64,000 bases of DNA from CAMLIZ01 sp966212505. GTDB taxonomy: Bacteria; Pseudomonadota; Gammaproteobacteria; Burkholderiales; Burkholderiaceae_C. Below the pieces are notes generated by a model. The model worked only from the letters and a program-made list of their open reading frames with translations. It made no database searches and was not told the DNA's origin. The DNA is taken from NCBI GenBank assembly GCA_966212505.1, contig CBIHRS010000012.1:62001-126000 (forward strand), written 5' to 3'. The position numbers were made by a program, and so were the translations under genes. Below, one piece after another: positions 25,216 to 32,874 of the stretch (positions are counted from its first letter, which is position 1; the number at the start of each line of letters is the position of its first letter).

Positions 25216-25428
25216 ATGACAAGCATCCCCACCGGCCGCTACCGCCACTACAAGGGCCTGGACTACGAGGTGATCGGCGTGGCCCGCCACTCCGAGACCG
25301 AAGAGGAAATGGTCGTCTACCGCACGCTGTACGGCGACTTCAGCCTCTGGGTGAGGCCGCTCGCGATGTTCACCGAAGAGATCGAGGTCGACGGGCGGCG
25401 CGTCAAGCGCTTCCAGTACGTGGGCTGA
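25216..25428 (+). CDS. DUF1653 domain-containing protein
   Basis: This 70-aa protein is essentially one DUF1653 domain: GRYRHYKGLDYEVIGVARHS at the start and LYGDFSLWVRPLAMFTEEI in the second half. DUF1653 proteins are small soluble beta-rich proteins of unknown role. It is divergent from the proline-rich membrane protein gene and convergent with the lipoprotein gene at 25442. Confidence 0.88.
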   Translation: MTSIPTGRYRHYKGLDYEVIGVARHSETEEEMVVYRTLYGDFSLWVRPLAMFTEEIEVDGRRVKRFQYVG

Positions 25429-25441
25429 AGACTCTCCATCC

Positions 25442-26389
25442 TCACTGCAGCGCCGGCCCCACCCACAGCTTCACCGGCTGCGTGCCCGCATCCCAGTCGA
25501 GCGTGGCGGTGGCGCGGGTGCAGAACAGCTCCTTGTTGTCGGCGTCGAGCTGCTTGTTGCAGCAGGGCTTGAAGGTCTGCGCATCGGCGCGCACCACGAG
25601 GCTCAGGTCCACGGTCTGCCCCACCGGAAACGCGCCCAGCCACAGCGTGACCGTCTGCGCGGTGGACGACTGGCCCGGCTTGTCGGCCTTGAAGCCGATG
25701 GGGCTGCCGTAGGCCGTGAGGTACTGCTGCTTCTCCACGCCGTTGGCGCAGCTGTCGCCGCCCGGGTCGTCGACCAGCTCGGCCTGGCGCGACGCTTCGG
25801 TGCTCCAGAACGGATGGCCGCCGACGAACAGGTCGGCCCGCACGCGCGACTGCCAGCGGCTCGGCCCGTTCTGCTCGGTGAAGCCGGTGATGGTGGCCAC
25901 CGGCAGGTGGAACTGCACATAGACGTTGTCGGCGCCCGGCGCGGTGTTGACGCGGGCACGCCACGCAGCCGTGCCCGAGGCCTTGCCCAGGCCGAACGCG
26001 GTGAGCGAGAGAAAGGGCATGCCCGCACCGCTCATCGTGGCCCAGCCTTGGGCCGAGTCGCCTGCCTTCTTGAAATCGAAGCGGGTGTTGCCGGCGGGCT
26101 CGCCACTGGTGGCCGGCACGCCGGGCGGGCTCATCGGGTCGTACTTGGACACGCCGGCATAGCCCGCCGAGGTGGCGCCCGCATGGCGCGACACGTCGTT
26201 CTTCGATGCGCCGCCGCCTTCGACCTGCACCAGCGCCGAGGTGGTGAAGGCCGCGCTCGACAACGGCACCGGCGTGAAGGCGCCGAGGCCCGCGGCCTGC
26301 TGCGGCGTGAGCGGATGCACCGGCGATGGCAGTGCGCTGCAGCCTGCGAGCGCGAGCGCCGCGGCAATGGAGAGCAGGGCGTTTTTCAT
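25442..26389 (-). CDS. Lipoprotein paralogous to the upstream secreted protein, MNIO-cluster member
   Basis: This 315-aa lipoprotein has lipobox LAGC with Cys at residue 17. The C-terminal two thirds repeat landmarks of the protein encoded just upstream: ADLFVGGHPFWSTEA here against VDLYADELPLWSSES there, and LSLVVRADAQTF against LTLVVRADAATL. Cysteines cluster late (FKPCCNKQLD and LFCTRA) in a region where the paralogue also has Cys. The start overlaps the upstream stop as ATGA. It is the last gene of a five-gene minus-strand set headed by a 92-aa protein and an MNIO enzyme. The function is unknown. Confidence 0.78.
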   Translation of the reverse strand: MKNALLSIAAALALAGCSALPSPVHPLTPQQAAGLGAFTPVPLSSAAFTTSALVQVEGGGASKNDVSRHAGATSAGYAGVSKYDPMSPPGVPATSGEPAGNTRFDFKKAGDSAQGWATMSGAGMPFLSLTAFGLGKASGTAAWRARVNTAPGADNVYVQFHLPVATITGFTEQNGPSRWQSRVRADLFVGGHPFWSTEASRQAELVDDPGGDSCANGVEKQQYLTAYGSPIGFKADKPGQSSTAQTVTLWLGAFPVGQTVDLSLVVRADAQTFKPCCNKQLDADNKELFCTRATATLDWDAGTQPVKLWVGPALQ

Positions 26390-27372
26390 GGCTTGATCGC
26401 GGCGGCCGGCGGCGCCTTGGCGAAGAGGCTCATCGCGACCGGCGCACCGTTGGTGCCGCCGGCCAGCTTGATGGTCTGCTGCACGTCGTAGCAGCGCACG
26501 TCGTACTGGTTGCCACCGTAGAAGCCGCCGCCGGTGATGCCGCAATCGGTGGCGAGCGTGGCCGCGTCGGCGCGCACCACCAGCGTGAGCGTCAGTGCGC
26601 CGCCTGCAGCGAGCCGGCCGAGGTAGAGCCGGGCCGAGCCGGTGCCGGGGGCTCGGTCCCATTGCCATTCGAGCTTGTCGAAGGGGCTGCCGGTCTGGCC
26701 GTCGTTCGGATAGAGAAAGGTCGATTCGCTGGACCACAGCGGCAACTCATCGGCATAGAGGTCGACCGCGGCACGGGCGTGCGCATTCTTCGGCCGGTGG
26801 TAGGTGTAGGTGCCGCCGTTGGAATCGCCCGAGCAGCAGAGGTCGTAGCCCGGCTCGGCGCTGCGCGTGAACACCGGCACCGCGAGGTCCACGAAGTAGT
26901 CGAGCGCCTGGCCGGTGGTGTTGTCGATCTGCACTCGGTAGCTTGCGGCCGCGCTGCCGCTGCCATCGCGGAAGGCCGCGGCGCGCACCTGCTTCGCGGT
27001 CTTCATGTCGGCCTCGGCGAGGCTGCTGTAGTCGCGCGCGTAGTGGAAATCAGCGCCACCCTGCGAGTAGTCGGCGAGCGGCGTCTTGCGCAGCAGATCG
27101 GGATAGGCCGGTGCGGCCTGCAGCGCGGCGTTCCACGGCGGTGGCGCGACGAAGGGCTGCGCATCCGCCTGCACCGCCGCGGTCGTGAGCGTGAAGTAGC
27201 TCAGCGTGCCGGCGGCGACCTTGGGCTGCGCATCGGCGCTGGCCCAGTCGATGGCGGTGTGCGTGCCGGTCGCGATCTTCGACACGTTGATCTCGTCGAT
27301 CGCCCACACCGGACCCATGGCCGCAGTGGCCAGCAGCAGCCACGCCCATGCCATGCCTCGTCGCATGTTCAT
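26386..27372 (-). CDS. Secreted protein of unknown function, MNIO-cluster member
   Basis: This 328-aa protein has a signal peptide (RGMAWAWLLLATAAMGPVWA) and no membrane anchor. It contains Cys-bearing segments (YDLCCSGDSNGG, TDCGITGGGFYGG, DVRCYD) and the VVRADA landmark shared with the downstream lipoprotein. The ATG at 27372 has GGAGG seven bases upstream. The gene starts 46 bp after the DUF2063 partner gene and is translationally coupled to the lipoprotein. It may be the exported effector of the cluster or a surface protein carried along with it. No known family is recognised. Confidence 0.75.
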   Translation of the reverse strand: MNMRRGMAWAWLLLATAAMGPVWAIDEINVSKIATGTHTAIDWASADAQPKVAAGTLSYFTLTTAAVQADAQPFVAPPPWNAALQAAPAYPDLLRKTPLADYSQGGADFHYARDYSSLAEADMKTAKQVRAAAFRDGSGSAAASYRVQIDNTTGQALDYFVDLAVPVFTRSAEPGYDLCCSGDSNGGTYTYHRPKNAHARAAVDLYADELPLWSSESTFLYPNDGQTGSPFDKLEWQWDRAPGTGSARLYLGRLAAGGALTLTLVVRADAATLATDCGITGGGFYGGNQYDVRCYDVQQTIKLAGGTNGAPVAMSLFAKAPPAAAIKP

Positions 27373-27418
27373 CTGCACCCCTCCCCGCGTGAATGCGCGG
27401 CAGCATAGCAGCGCCGCG

Positions 27419-27880
27419 TCACGCTGCATCGGCCTGTCGGGCTTCGGTGTGGCTCTCGATCAGCGCGGCGGCAACGGCTGCGGCCTCGACCGCCAGCACG
27501 GCAGGCACGGCGGCCGGCAGGCTGTCGTCGGCAACGAGGCGGGCCTGCAGGTAGCGGCAGAAGCGGTCGGCCTCGACGAAGAAATGCACGTTGCCTTCCG
27601 GGTAGGTGCGCCAGTAGTCGGAAGCTACGTCGCGCAGCCACGGCCCCAGCGCCCGGCAGGTCTGCGGCAGGTTCAGCGCCAGCGGTGCGAGCCGGTTGGC
27701 GCGGTAGACGATGCAGGCGCATTCCATGCCCGGGTGCTGCACGATGCCGACCAGCCGCTGCCACTCGCGCTCGCTCAGCGCATAGCGCCGTCGCAGCATC
27801 GCCGGCTCCTGGCGTGCCTCGTTGCACAGCTCGGGCGAGGCCGTGAGGTCGGCCAGAGCCTGCTGGAACTCAACCAGCAT
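27419..27880 (-). CDS. DUF2063 (HvfC/BufC-like) partner protein of the MNIO enzyme
   Basis: This 153-aa protein matches the N-terminal DUF2063 domain found beside DUF692/MNIO genes (HvfC, BufC; analogous to MbnC/TglI). It opens MLVEFQQALADLT and contains MECACIVYRANRLAPLALNL and a Trp/Tyr-rich YWRTYPEGNVHFF segment. In studied systems the partner binds the precursor peptide and delivers it to the iron enzyme. Its start overlaps the MNIO stop by 11 bp, so the two are translationally coupled. At 153 aa it lacks the C-terminal extension of longer homologues. Confidence 0.84.
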   Translation of the reverse strand: MLVEFQQALADLTASPELCNEARQEPAMLRRRYALSEREWQRLVGIVQHPGMECACIVYRANRLAPLALNLPQTCRALGPWLRDVASDYWRTYPEGNVHFFVEADRFCRYLQARLVADDSLPAAVPAVLAVEAAAVAAALIESHTEARQADAA

Positions 27881-28793
27881 GGGCCACCTCCGGCTCGAGC
27901 ACGCAGCACGCCGCCAGCTCGTGCATGCGTTCCAGCTCGGCCACCAGCGCCTGCGTCCCGATGCGCTCGTGGTAGGTCTCCTGGAACTCGAAGGTGATCG
28001 CGCGCAGCCGACGGAAGCGCGGCACGTATTCGAACGCATGGCGCCACACCTCCAGCGGCGTGAGGCCGGAGTGGCTGTCCATGTAGAAGCCGGCGAAATC
28101 GTCGCCGCCGGCGAGGTGGATCTCTTCCACCGCATCGGGATCGAGCTCGTCGAGGTACTGCTGCATCGGCATGCCGCCGTTGAGCGCGCCGACGTAGAGG
28201 TTGTGCAGGTCGAGCAGCGTGCCGCAATGGCCTTCGGCATGCAGCCGGTTCAGGAAGGCCGGCTCGCTCATCTCCATGTCGGGCACCGGCGTGAAGAAGG
28301 CGCCGTTCTCGAGCAGGATGCGGCAGCCCAGCGCCTCGCGCAGGCGTTGCAGCTTGCCGGCGATGAGCTGGAACGACTCTTCGTCATAGACCACCGGCAG
28401 ACCCAGCCCGGCCTGCGCATTGGGGACGCTGCCGCGCGGCGTGAGAAACACGCTCAGGTGTTCGCTGAACCAGCGGAAGCCGCCCATGTCGGCCGACATC
28501 GCCGCCACCGCCTCGACGAAGCATTCATCGAGCGGCATCGCGCTGGGCAGCGACAGGCCGAGGCCGTGGGCGGCGAGCAGACGCCCCTGCGCGAGGCGCC
28601 GGGCCTCGGCCATGGCGCCCAGCGCCCGATGGAAGCGGCGCCCGCTGCCGGCCTGCGGCCCGAAGTCGAACCACAGCCGGTCGGGCATGACCGCCAGGTA
28701 CTCGACCAACGGGCCCGCATGGGCGATCAGGTCCGGACTGGCCGGGTTGTACAGCAGCCCGACGGCAGGACGGCGCCGCACGGTGGCGAACAT
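27870..28793 (-). CDS. MNIO (DUF692) multinuclear non-heme iron oxidative enzyme
   Basis: This 307-aa protein is a DUF692/UPF0276 TIM-barrel enzyme of the MbnB/TglH/HvfB/BufB group. Expected metal ligands are visible: His in AHGLGLSL (about 76), SEHLS (111-112), LENGAF (162-163), LLDLHNLYV (195-198), EIHLAGG (about 226), DSHSG (239-241) and a late FEFQETYHE. Known members use two or three irons and oxygen to remodel Cys or Asp residues of ribosomal peptides, for example to oxazolone-thioamides or thiooxazoles. It starts one base after a 92-aa Cys-containing gene, its likely substrate. Confidence 0.93.
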   Translation of the reverse strand: MFATVRRRPAVGLLYNPASPDLIAHAGPLVEYLAVMPDRLWFDFGPQAGSGRRFHRALGAMAEARRLAQGRLLAAHGLGLSLPSAMPLDECFVEAVAAMSADMGGFRWFSEHLSVFLTPRGSVPNAQAGLGLPVVYDEESFQLIAGKLQRLREALGCRILLENGAFFTPVPDMEMSEPAFLNRLHAEGHCGTLLDLHNLYVGALNGGMPMQQYLDELDPDAVEEIHLAGGDDFAGFYMDSHSGLTPLEVWRHAFEYVPRFRRLRAITFEFQETYHERIGTQALVAELERMHELAACCVLEPEVAHAG

Positions 28794-28794
28794 C

Positions 28795-29073
28795 TCAGCG
28801 CGAGCCGGGGCCGGTCTTCGCGTCGAGGTTGACGCGGATGACGTCGGCGAACACGTCCTCGACGACGAAGCTGATGCGGCCCGACATGCAGTTGCAGCCG
28901 GTCAGCTTGTTGATGAGGCCGTAGGCCGTGCGGCTGATGCGCATGAAGTCCTCTTCGCTGCAGTTCAGCGGCACGCGCGCGCTCAGCGTGTGCTGACCGT
29001 CGGGGCTGCGGCCGAGCTTGAGGCTGGCGTGGCGGTCGAGGGCTTCGAGATCGGCGGTGGTCGATGTGGACAT
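28795..29073 (-). CDS. Candidate RiPP precursor or small partner protein, 92 aa
   Basis: This 92-aa protein has no signal peptide and three cysteines: C38 (PLNCSEEDF) and the pair C60/C62 in LTGCNCMSGRISF. The N-terminal 35 residues are polar (STSTTADLEALDRHASLKLG) and could be a leader. The stop is one base from the MNIO start, and AGGAGA lies at proper spacing before the ATG. It does not resemble DUF2282/BufA precursors, which are exported. It could be an unusual MNIO substrate modified at the CNC motif, or a folded accessory protein. I do not recognise a family. Confidence 0.72.
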   Translation of the reverse strand: MSTSTTADLEALDRHASLKLGRSPDGQHTLSARVPLNCSEEDFMRISRTAYGLINKLTGCNCMSGRISFVVEDVFADVIRVNLDAKTGPGSR

Positions 29074-29325
29074 GGGATGTCTCCTGCTGATGACGGACGG
29101 ACGATGGTGTCCTGCTCTTCAGGCTAGGCGGCGGCGCCGGGAAGCGAAAGACGACCCCCTAGAAATTCCGTCCTCTGCCTTGGGGATGACCGCACCCAGA
29201 GAAAGCGCCAGGCAAGCTGCTTGCTCCGCCCTGAGTAGCGCCGCCGGCGGCTTCACTCGGACTTCATGCGGAGTTCACGGCGGCGGGCAACAGTCCGCGC
29301 CGTGTCCAACCCTTCTCCGCTCTTC

Positions 29326-30627
29326 ATGTCCAACCTTGTCGTTCATGGCGGCACGCCGCTGGTCGGCCGCATCATCCCGTCGGCCAACAAGAACGCCGTC
29401 CTGCCCATCCTCTGCGCCACGCTGCTGACGCGCCAGCCGGTTCGGCTGCGCGGCGTGCCGGAGATCACCGACGTGAAGAAGATCCTGGAGCTGTTCCGCA
29501 CGCTGGGCAGCCGGGTCGAGATCGACTTCGCCACCGGCGTGCTCGACGTGGACCATCGCGACGCGGTGTTCGACGAGCGCGTGCACCGCCTGCCGGTGGA
29601 GATGCGCTCGTCGGTGATGCTGGTGCCGCCGCTGCTGGCGCGCTTCGGCGTGGCGCGCATCGAGAACGACGTGCAGGGCTGCACGCTAGGTGCGCGCGAG
29701 ATCGATCCGCACGTGGAGGTGTTCGAGCGCTTCGGCGGCCATGTGCAGCGCAGCGACGATTCGCTGATCGTGCGCAGTGCCGGCCCGCTGCAGGCCACGC
29801 AGCACTGGCTCGACTACGCCTCGGTCACCACCACCGAGAACTTCGTGATGTGCGCCGCGCTGGCCGCAGGCACCTCGACGCTGACCAACGCGGCCTCCGA
29901 ACCGCACGTTCAGGAGTTCTGCCGCTTCATGGAGATGATCGGCGCGCGCATCGAGGGCATCGGCACCTCGCGGCTCACGATCACCGGCGTCGATGCGCTG
30001 GGCGGCGGCGAGTTCACCTTCGCGGAAGACTTCCACGAGATCGTGACCTTCCTCGCGCTCGGCGCCATCACCGGCGGCGAGGTGACGGTGAAGAACTCGG
30101 CGCCAGAGCACTTTCCGCTGATCGACCGAACCTTCGCCAAGTTCGGCATCAACGTGACGCATGAGAACGGCTGGTCGCGCGCCACCACCGCCGGGCGGCT
30201 GCACGTGCGCGGGCCCTTCACGCGCAACATCCTGCAGAAGGTGGAAGCCGCGCCCTGGCCCTACCTGCCGGTCGACCTGCTGCCGATCTTCATCGCGCTG
30301 GGCGTGCAGGCCGAAGGCAGCGTGATGTTCTGGAACAAGGTCTACGACGGCGCCCTGGGCTGGACGGCCGAGTTGTCGAAGTTCGGCGCGCATGCCTTCC
30401 TGTCCGACCCGCACCGCGTGATCACCTTCGGCGGCAAGCCGCTGGTACCGGCCGAGGTGGAAAGCCCCTACATCATTCGCGTGGCGATCGCGATGCTGAT
30501 GCTGGCGGCCAGCATCCCCGGCCGCTCGGTGATCCGCAACGCCACGCCGATCCGGCGCGCGCATCCGCGCTTCGTGCAGAACCTGTGCGCGCTGGGGGCG
30601 ACGGTGGAGTGGACCGAGGGCGATTGA
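29326..30627 (+). CDS. Divergent MurA-like enolpyruvyl transferase
   Basis: This 433-aa protein aligns with UDP-N-acetylglucosamine 1-carboxyvinyltransferase along its length. It keeps the PEP-binding Cys loop (QGCTLGAREIDPH), the Lys-Asn pair near the N terminus (SANKNAVLPILC) and the catalytic Asp region (YLPVDLLPIF). It differs at normally fixed places: SGAKNA is SANKNA, RPVDLH is REIDPH, and the FPTDxQAQ stretch is LPVDLLP. It is probably a paralogue with altered substrate or a second MurA. It is divergent from the MNIO cluster (252 bp apart). Confidence 0.85.
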   Translation: MSNLVVHGGTPLVGRIIPSANKNAVLPILCATLLTRQPVRLRGVPEITDVKKILELFRTLGSRVEIDFATGVLDVDHRDAVFDERVHRLPVEMRSSVMLVPPLLARFGVARIENDVQGCTLGAREIDPHVEVFERFGGHVQRSDDSLIVRSAGPLQATQHWLDYASVTTTENFVMCAALAAGTSTLTNAASEPHVQEFCRFMEMIGARIEGIGTSRLTITGVDALGGGEFTFAEDFHEIVTFLALGAITGGEVTVKNSAPEHFPLIDRTFAKFGINVTHENGWSRATTAGRLHVRGPFTRNILQKVEAAPWPYLPVDLLPIFIALGVQAEGSVMFWNKVYDGALGWTAELSKFGAHAFLSDPHRVITFGGKPLVPAEVESPYIIRVAIAMLMLAASIPGRSVIRNATPIRRAHPRFVQNLCALGATVEWTEGD

Positions 30628-30636
30628 ACTCGTTTG

Positions 30637-30831
30637 TCAGTCCCGCCGCCGCACCGACTCCTGGCGGGCCTCATCCGAAGCCGGCGGCCGCACGCCGTCG
30701 GCCATGCGGTCGCCCTGCCCGGCGTCGATGCCGCGGCGATGGGTCTCGCCGACGCGCGCATCGTCGGCGTCGGTCTGCTCGCCGCCGTTCATCGCCGGCG
30801 GGAACTTCTCTTTCGGTGTGGGCTTGTTCAT
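30637..30831 (-). CDS. Small hydrophilic hypothetical protein, 64 aa
   Basis: The frame runs from the ATG at 30831 (GGGAG upstream) to a TGA just past the convergent murA-like stop. The product is very polar: MNKPTPKEKFPPAMNGGEQT at the start and an Arg-rich end (ESVRRRD). It has no membrane or signal features and no family I recognise. The ribosome-binding site and the tight fit between neighbours support it, but length alone does not. Confidence 0.45.
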   Translation of the reverse strand: MNKPTPKEKFPPAMNGGEQTDADDARVGETHRRGIDAGQGDRMADGVRPPASDEARQESVRRRD

Positions 30832-30868
30832 CAGGCGTCTCCCTTGGAAACGCCTTTGGAGCAGCAAT

Positions 30869-31711
30869 TTACGTGCGCGGCTGCGGCACGGCCGACTTGG
30901 TCTGGACCATGGTCGCCGGCATCGCGCCGAGCAGCTTGTGGATGTTGAGCGCATCCAGCGTACGGGCCGAGGTGCGCATCGCGCCCATCAGCACCACCAC
31001 CACCTTGCGGCCGGCGGACTCGAGCCGCATCGTCAGGCAGCGGCCGGCCTCGTTGGTGAAGCCGGTCTTCGACAGCATGATGTCCCAGCCCGGCGCGCCG
31101 ACCAGGCCGTTGGTGTTGTGGAAGCGGCGCGTGCGGCCGTTGACCTTGACCACGGCGCCCGTCTGGCTCGTCGCCGCCTCGATCTGCGGATAGCCCGCGG
31201 CTGCCTTGGCGATCTTGGCCATGTCGTGCGCCGTGGCGTGGTTGCGCGGCGAGAGGCCGGTGGGCTCCTCGATCACGGTGTCTTCGAGCTGCAGCGCCGC
31301 GATCTTGCGCCTGGCGGCGGCCACGAAAGCCTCGCGGCCACCCGGGTAGGTGCGGGCCAGCGCGGCGGCGGCGTGGTTGTCGGACGACATCAGCGCGATG
31401 TCGATCATCGTGCGGCGCGGCAGCACCGTACCGGCGGGCACGCCCGAACGGGTGTACTTCAGCGTGTCGTAATCGGCCTTCTCGATGCGGATCGGCTCGT
31501 CGGGCGGCAGGTGGGCATCGAGCACCACCATCGCGGTCATCAGCTTGGTCATCGAGGCGATGGGCGCCGGCGTGGCGGCATCTTTCTCGAACAGCACTTC
31601 ACCGCTCGATTCATCCATGACGAGCGCGTGGGCGGAGTGGAAGGAAAGGTCGGCGGAGAAGGCGGCCGAGGTGGCCAGGAACGACAACGCGATGAGGTAC
31701 TGCTTGAACAT
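30869..31711 (-). CDS. pbpG: D-alanyl-D-alanine endopeptidase (PBP7/PbpG type)
   Basis: This 280-aa protein has a cleavable signal peptide and the three active-site motifs of low-molecular-weight penicillin-binding proteins: SMTK (S53-K56), SSDN (SxN at 110-112) and SKTGFTNE (KTG). It lacks the long C-terminal domain of PBP5, as PBP7/8 does. It would cut peptide cross-links of peptidoglycan in the periplasm. Confidence 0.93.
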   Translation of the reverse strand: MFKQYLIALSFLATSAAFSADLSFHSAHALVMDESSGEVLFEKDAATPAPIASMTKLMTAMVVLDAHLPPDEPIRIEKADYDTLKYTRSGVPAGTVLPRRTMIDIALMSSDNHAAAALARTYPGGREAFVAAARRKIAALQLEDTVIEEPTGLSPRNHATAHDMAKIAKAAAGYPQIEAATSQTGAVVKVNGRTRRFHNTNGLVGAPGWDIMLSKTGFTNEAGRCLTMRLESAGRKVVVVLMGAMRTSARTLDALNIHKLLGAMPATMVQTKSAVPQPRT

Positions 31712-31982
31712 CGGTAGGCGGTGAAGAGGAGGAAAAGAACAAGGGCCGCCGTCCGACTACGAATTGCGAGGCCGGTTCCATCCGAACTCAAAAAAACCGG
31801 TCCTGTTACATCTCCGGCGGAACCGGTTCTTCTCGAGGTTTTTCTTGGCCGTCGAAGCCGGATTCATGGCCGTGGAGTCCACCCGCCGCAAGGTGTCGGG
31901 AAACCCCGCTGCTGCACGCCGCAACCGGACGCAGACACTGCGCCGCATTCATTCGAACGTCCAACCCTCAACGGAGGTGTTC

Positions 31983-32864
31983 ATGCGGATCCGGTCGACC
32001 CTGAAGTGGGCAGCACTCGCTGCCGCAGCCGTGGCAGCCAGCTCGTACGCCACCAACTACTCCCTCTGGATCAACGGCCGCACCGGCGGCGGCCAGCTGG
32101 GCAACTACGCCGACTTCACGTACTGGGGGCCTTCGTCGGCCAACGCGGGCGTGAACAAGAAGTCGGTCAACTGGGACGGCTACAACCACATCTCCGACCA
32201 GAACTACCTCGTGCGCAATGCGCTCGACTGCTACTGCACCGGCAACAACTGGTGCTACATCGCCGTGCACAGCGCCGGCGACCTGATGATCGGCTACACG
32301 CTGGCCATGTATGGCGGCTCGGCGCGCTACAAGAAGACGCCCTCGCCCAACGCCTCGGGCCAGTGCACCAACAGCGACGGCACCACGCAGACCGGCTGGA
32401 ACATCAAGTGGGTCGACGTGGCGGCCGGTGCCGGCGGCGGCTCGGAGTTGTCGGACTACGGCGACTGGGCCGTGTCCGAACCGCTGGTGTCCGACCTGAA
32501 GACCAGCACCGCCCGCGCGATGTACGACCACAACAACACCCGCGGCAAGGTGTTCTACATGTATGCCGGCGCCAAGGGCACGCTGTATTCCGGCATCCTG
32601 CCGGGCCAGGACGACGAGGCGGTGGCTTACCACTCGAGCGGCGGCGTCTCCGGCAGCTCGGGCGGCTCGTACTGCAACCCCTCCGACTGGTTCTGCAACG
32701 ACCTCACGCTGGGCACCGGCGCCAACGAGGGCGGCCGTGCGAAGTGGACCAACCATTCGGTGGTGTTCCGCGACGACAGCGAGTCGTACAACCACTACAC
32801 CAACGGCAACTGGGGCGGCGTGGTCTCGCGCGTGCGGGCCGACATGGAGCTGAACGCGCAATAG
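31983..32864 (+). CDS. Secreted protein with a lipase-like HSAGD motif
   Basis: This 293-aa protein has a signal peptide (LKWAALAAAAVAASSYA). The mature part starts TNYSLWINGRTGGGQLGNYA. A central YIAVHSAGDLMIGYTLA resembles the nucleophile elbow of alpha/beta hydrolases, so it may be an extracellular esterase or lipase-like enzyme. Several Cys (DCYCTGNNWCY, SYCNP, WFCND) suggest disulfides outside the cytoplasm. CGGAGGTG precedes the ATG; a longer frame from 31764 would place the signal peptide internally. The next gene follows 10 bp later. Confidence 0.75.
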   Translation: MRIRSTLKWAALAAAAVAASSYATNYSLWINGRTGGGQLGNYADFTYWGPSSANAGVNKKSVNWDGYNHISDQNYLVRNALDCYCTGNNWCYIAVHSAGDLMIGYTLAMYGGSARYKKTPSPNASGQCTNSDGTTQTGWNIKWVDVAAGAGGGSELSDYGDWAVSEPLVSDLKTSTARAMYDHNNTRGKVFYMYAGAKGTLYSGILPGQDDEAVAYHSSGGVSGSSGGSYCNPSDWFCNDLTLGTGANEGGRAKWTNHSVVFRDDSESYNHYTNGNWGGVVSRVRADMELNAQ

Positions 32865-32874
32865 CCGGCGAGCG

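Noticed and set aside
23766..25712. 648-codon plus-strand frame of Gly/Arg/Cys repeats
   Set aside because: It is the reverse of the Pro/Ala-rich coding repeats at 23499-25148.
31764..31982. N-terminal extension of the HSAGD protein
   Set aside because: It would bury a clear signal peptide inside the protein; the ATG at 31983 has a good ribosome-binding site.
31712..31982. CCGGTT repeats between pbpG and the HSAGD gene as a terminator or operator
   Set aside because: Several AACCGGT elements occur near A and T runs, but they do not form one clean stem-loop and no regulator is linked.
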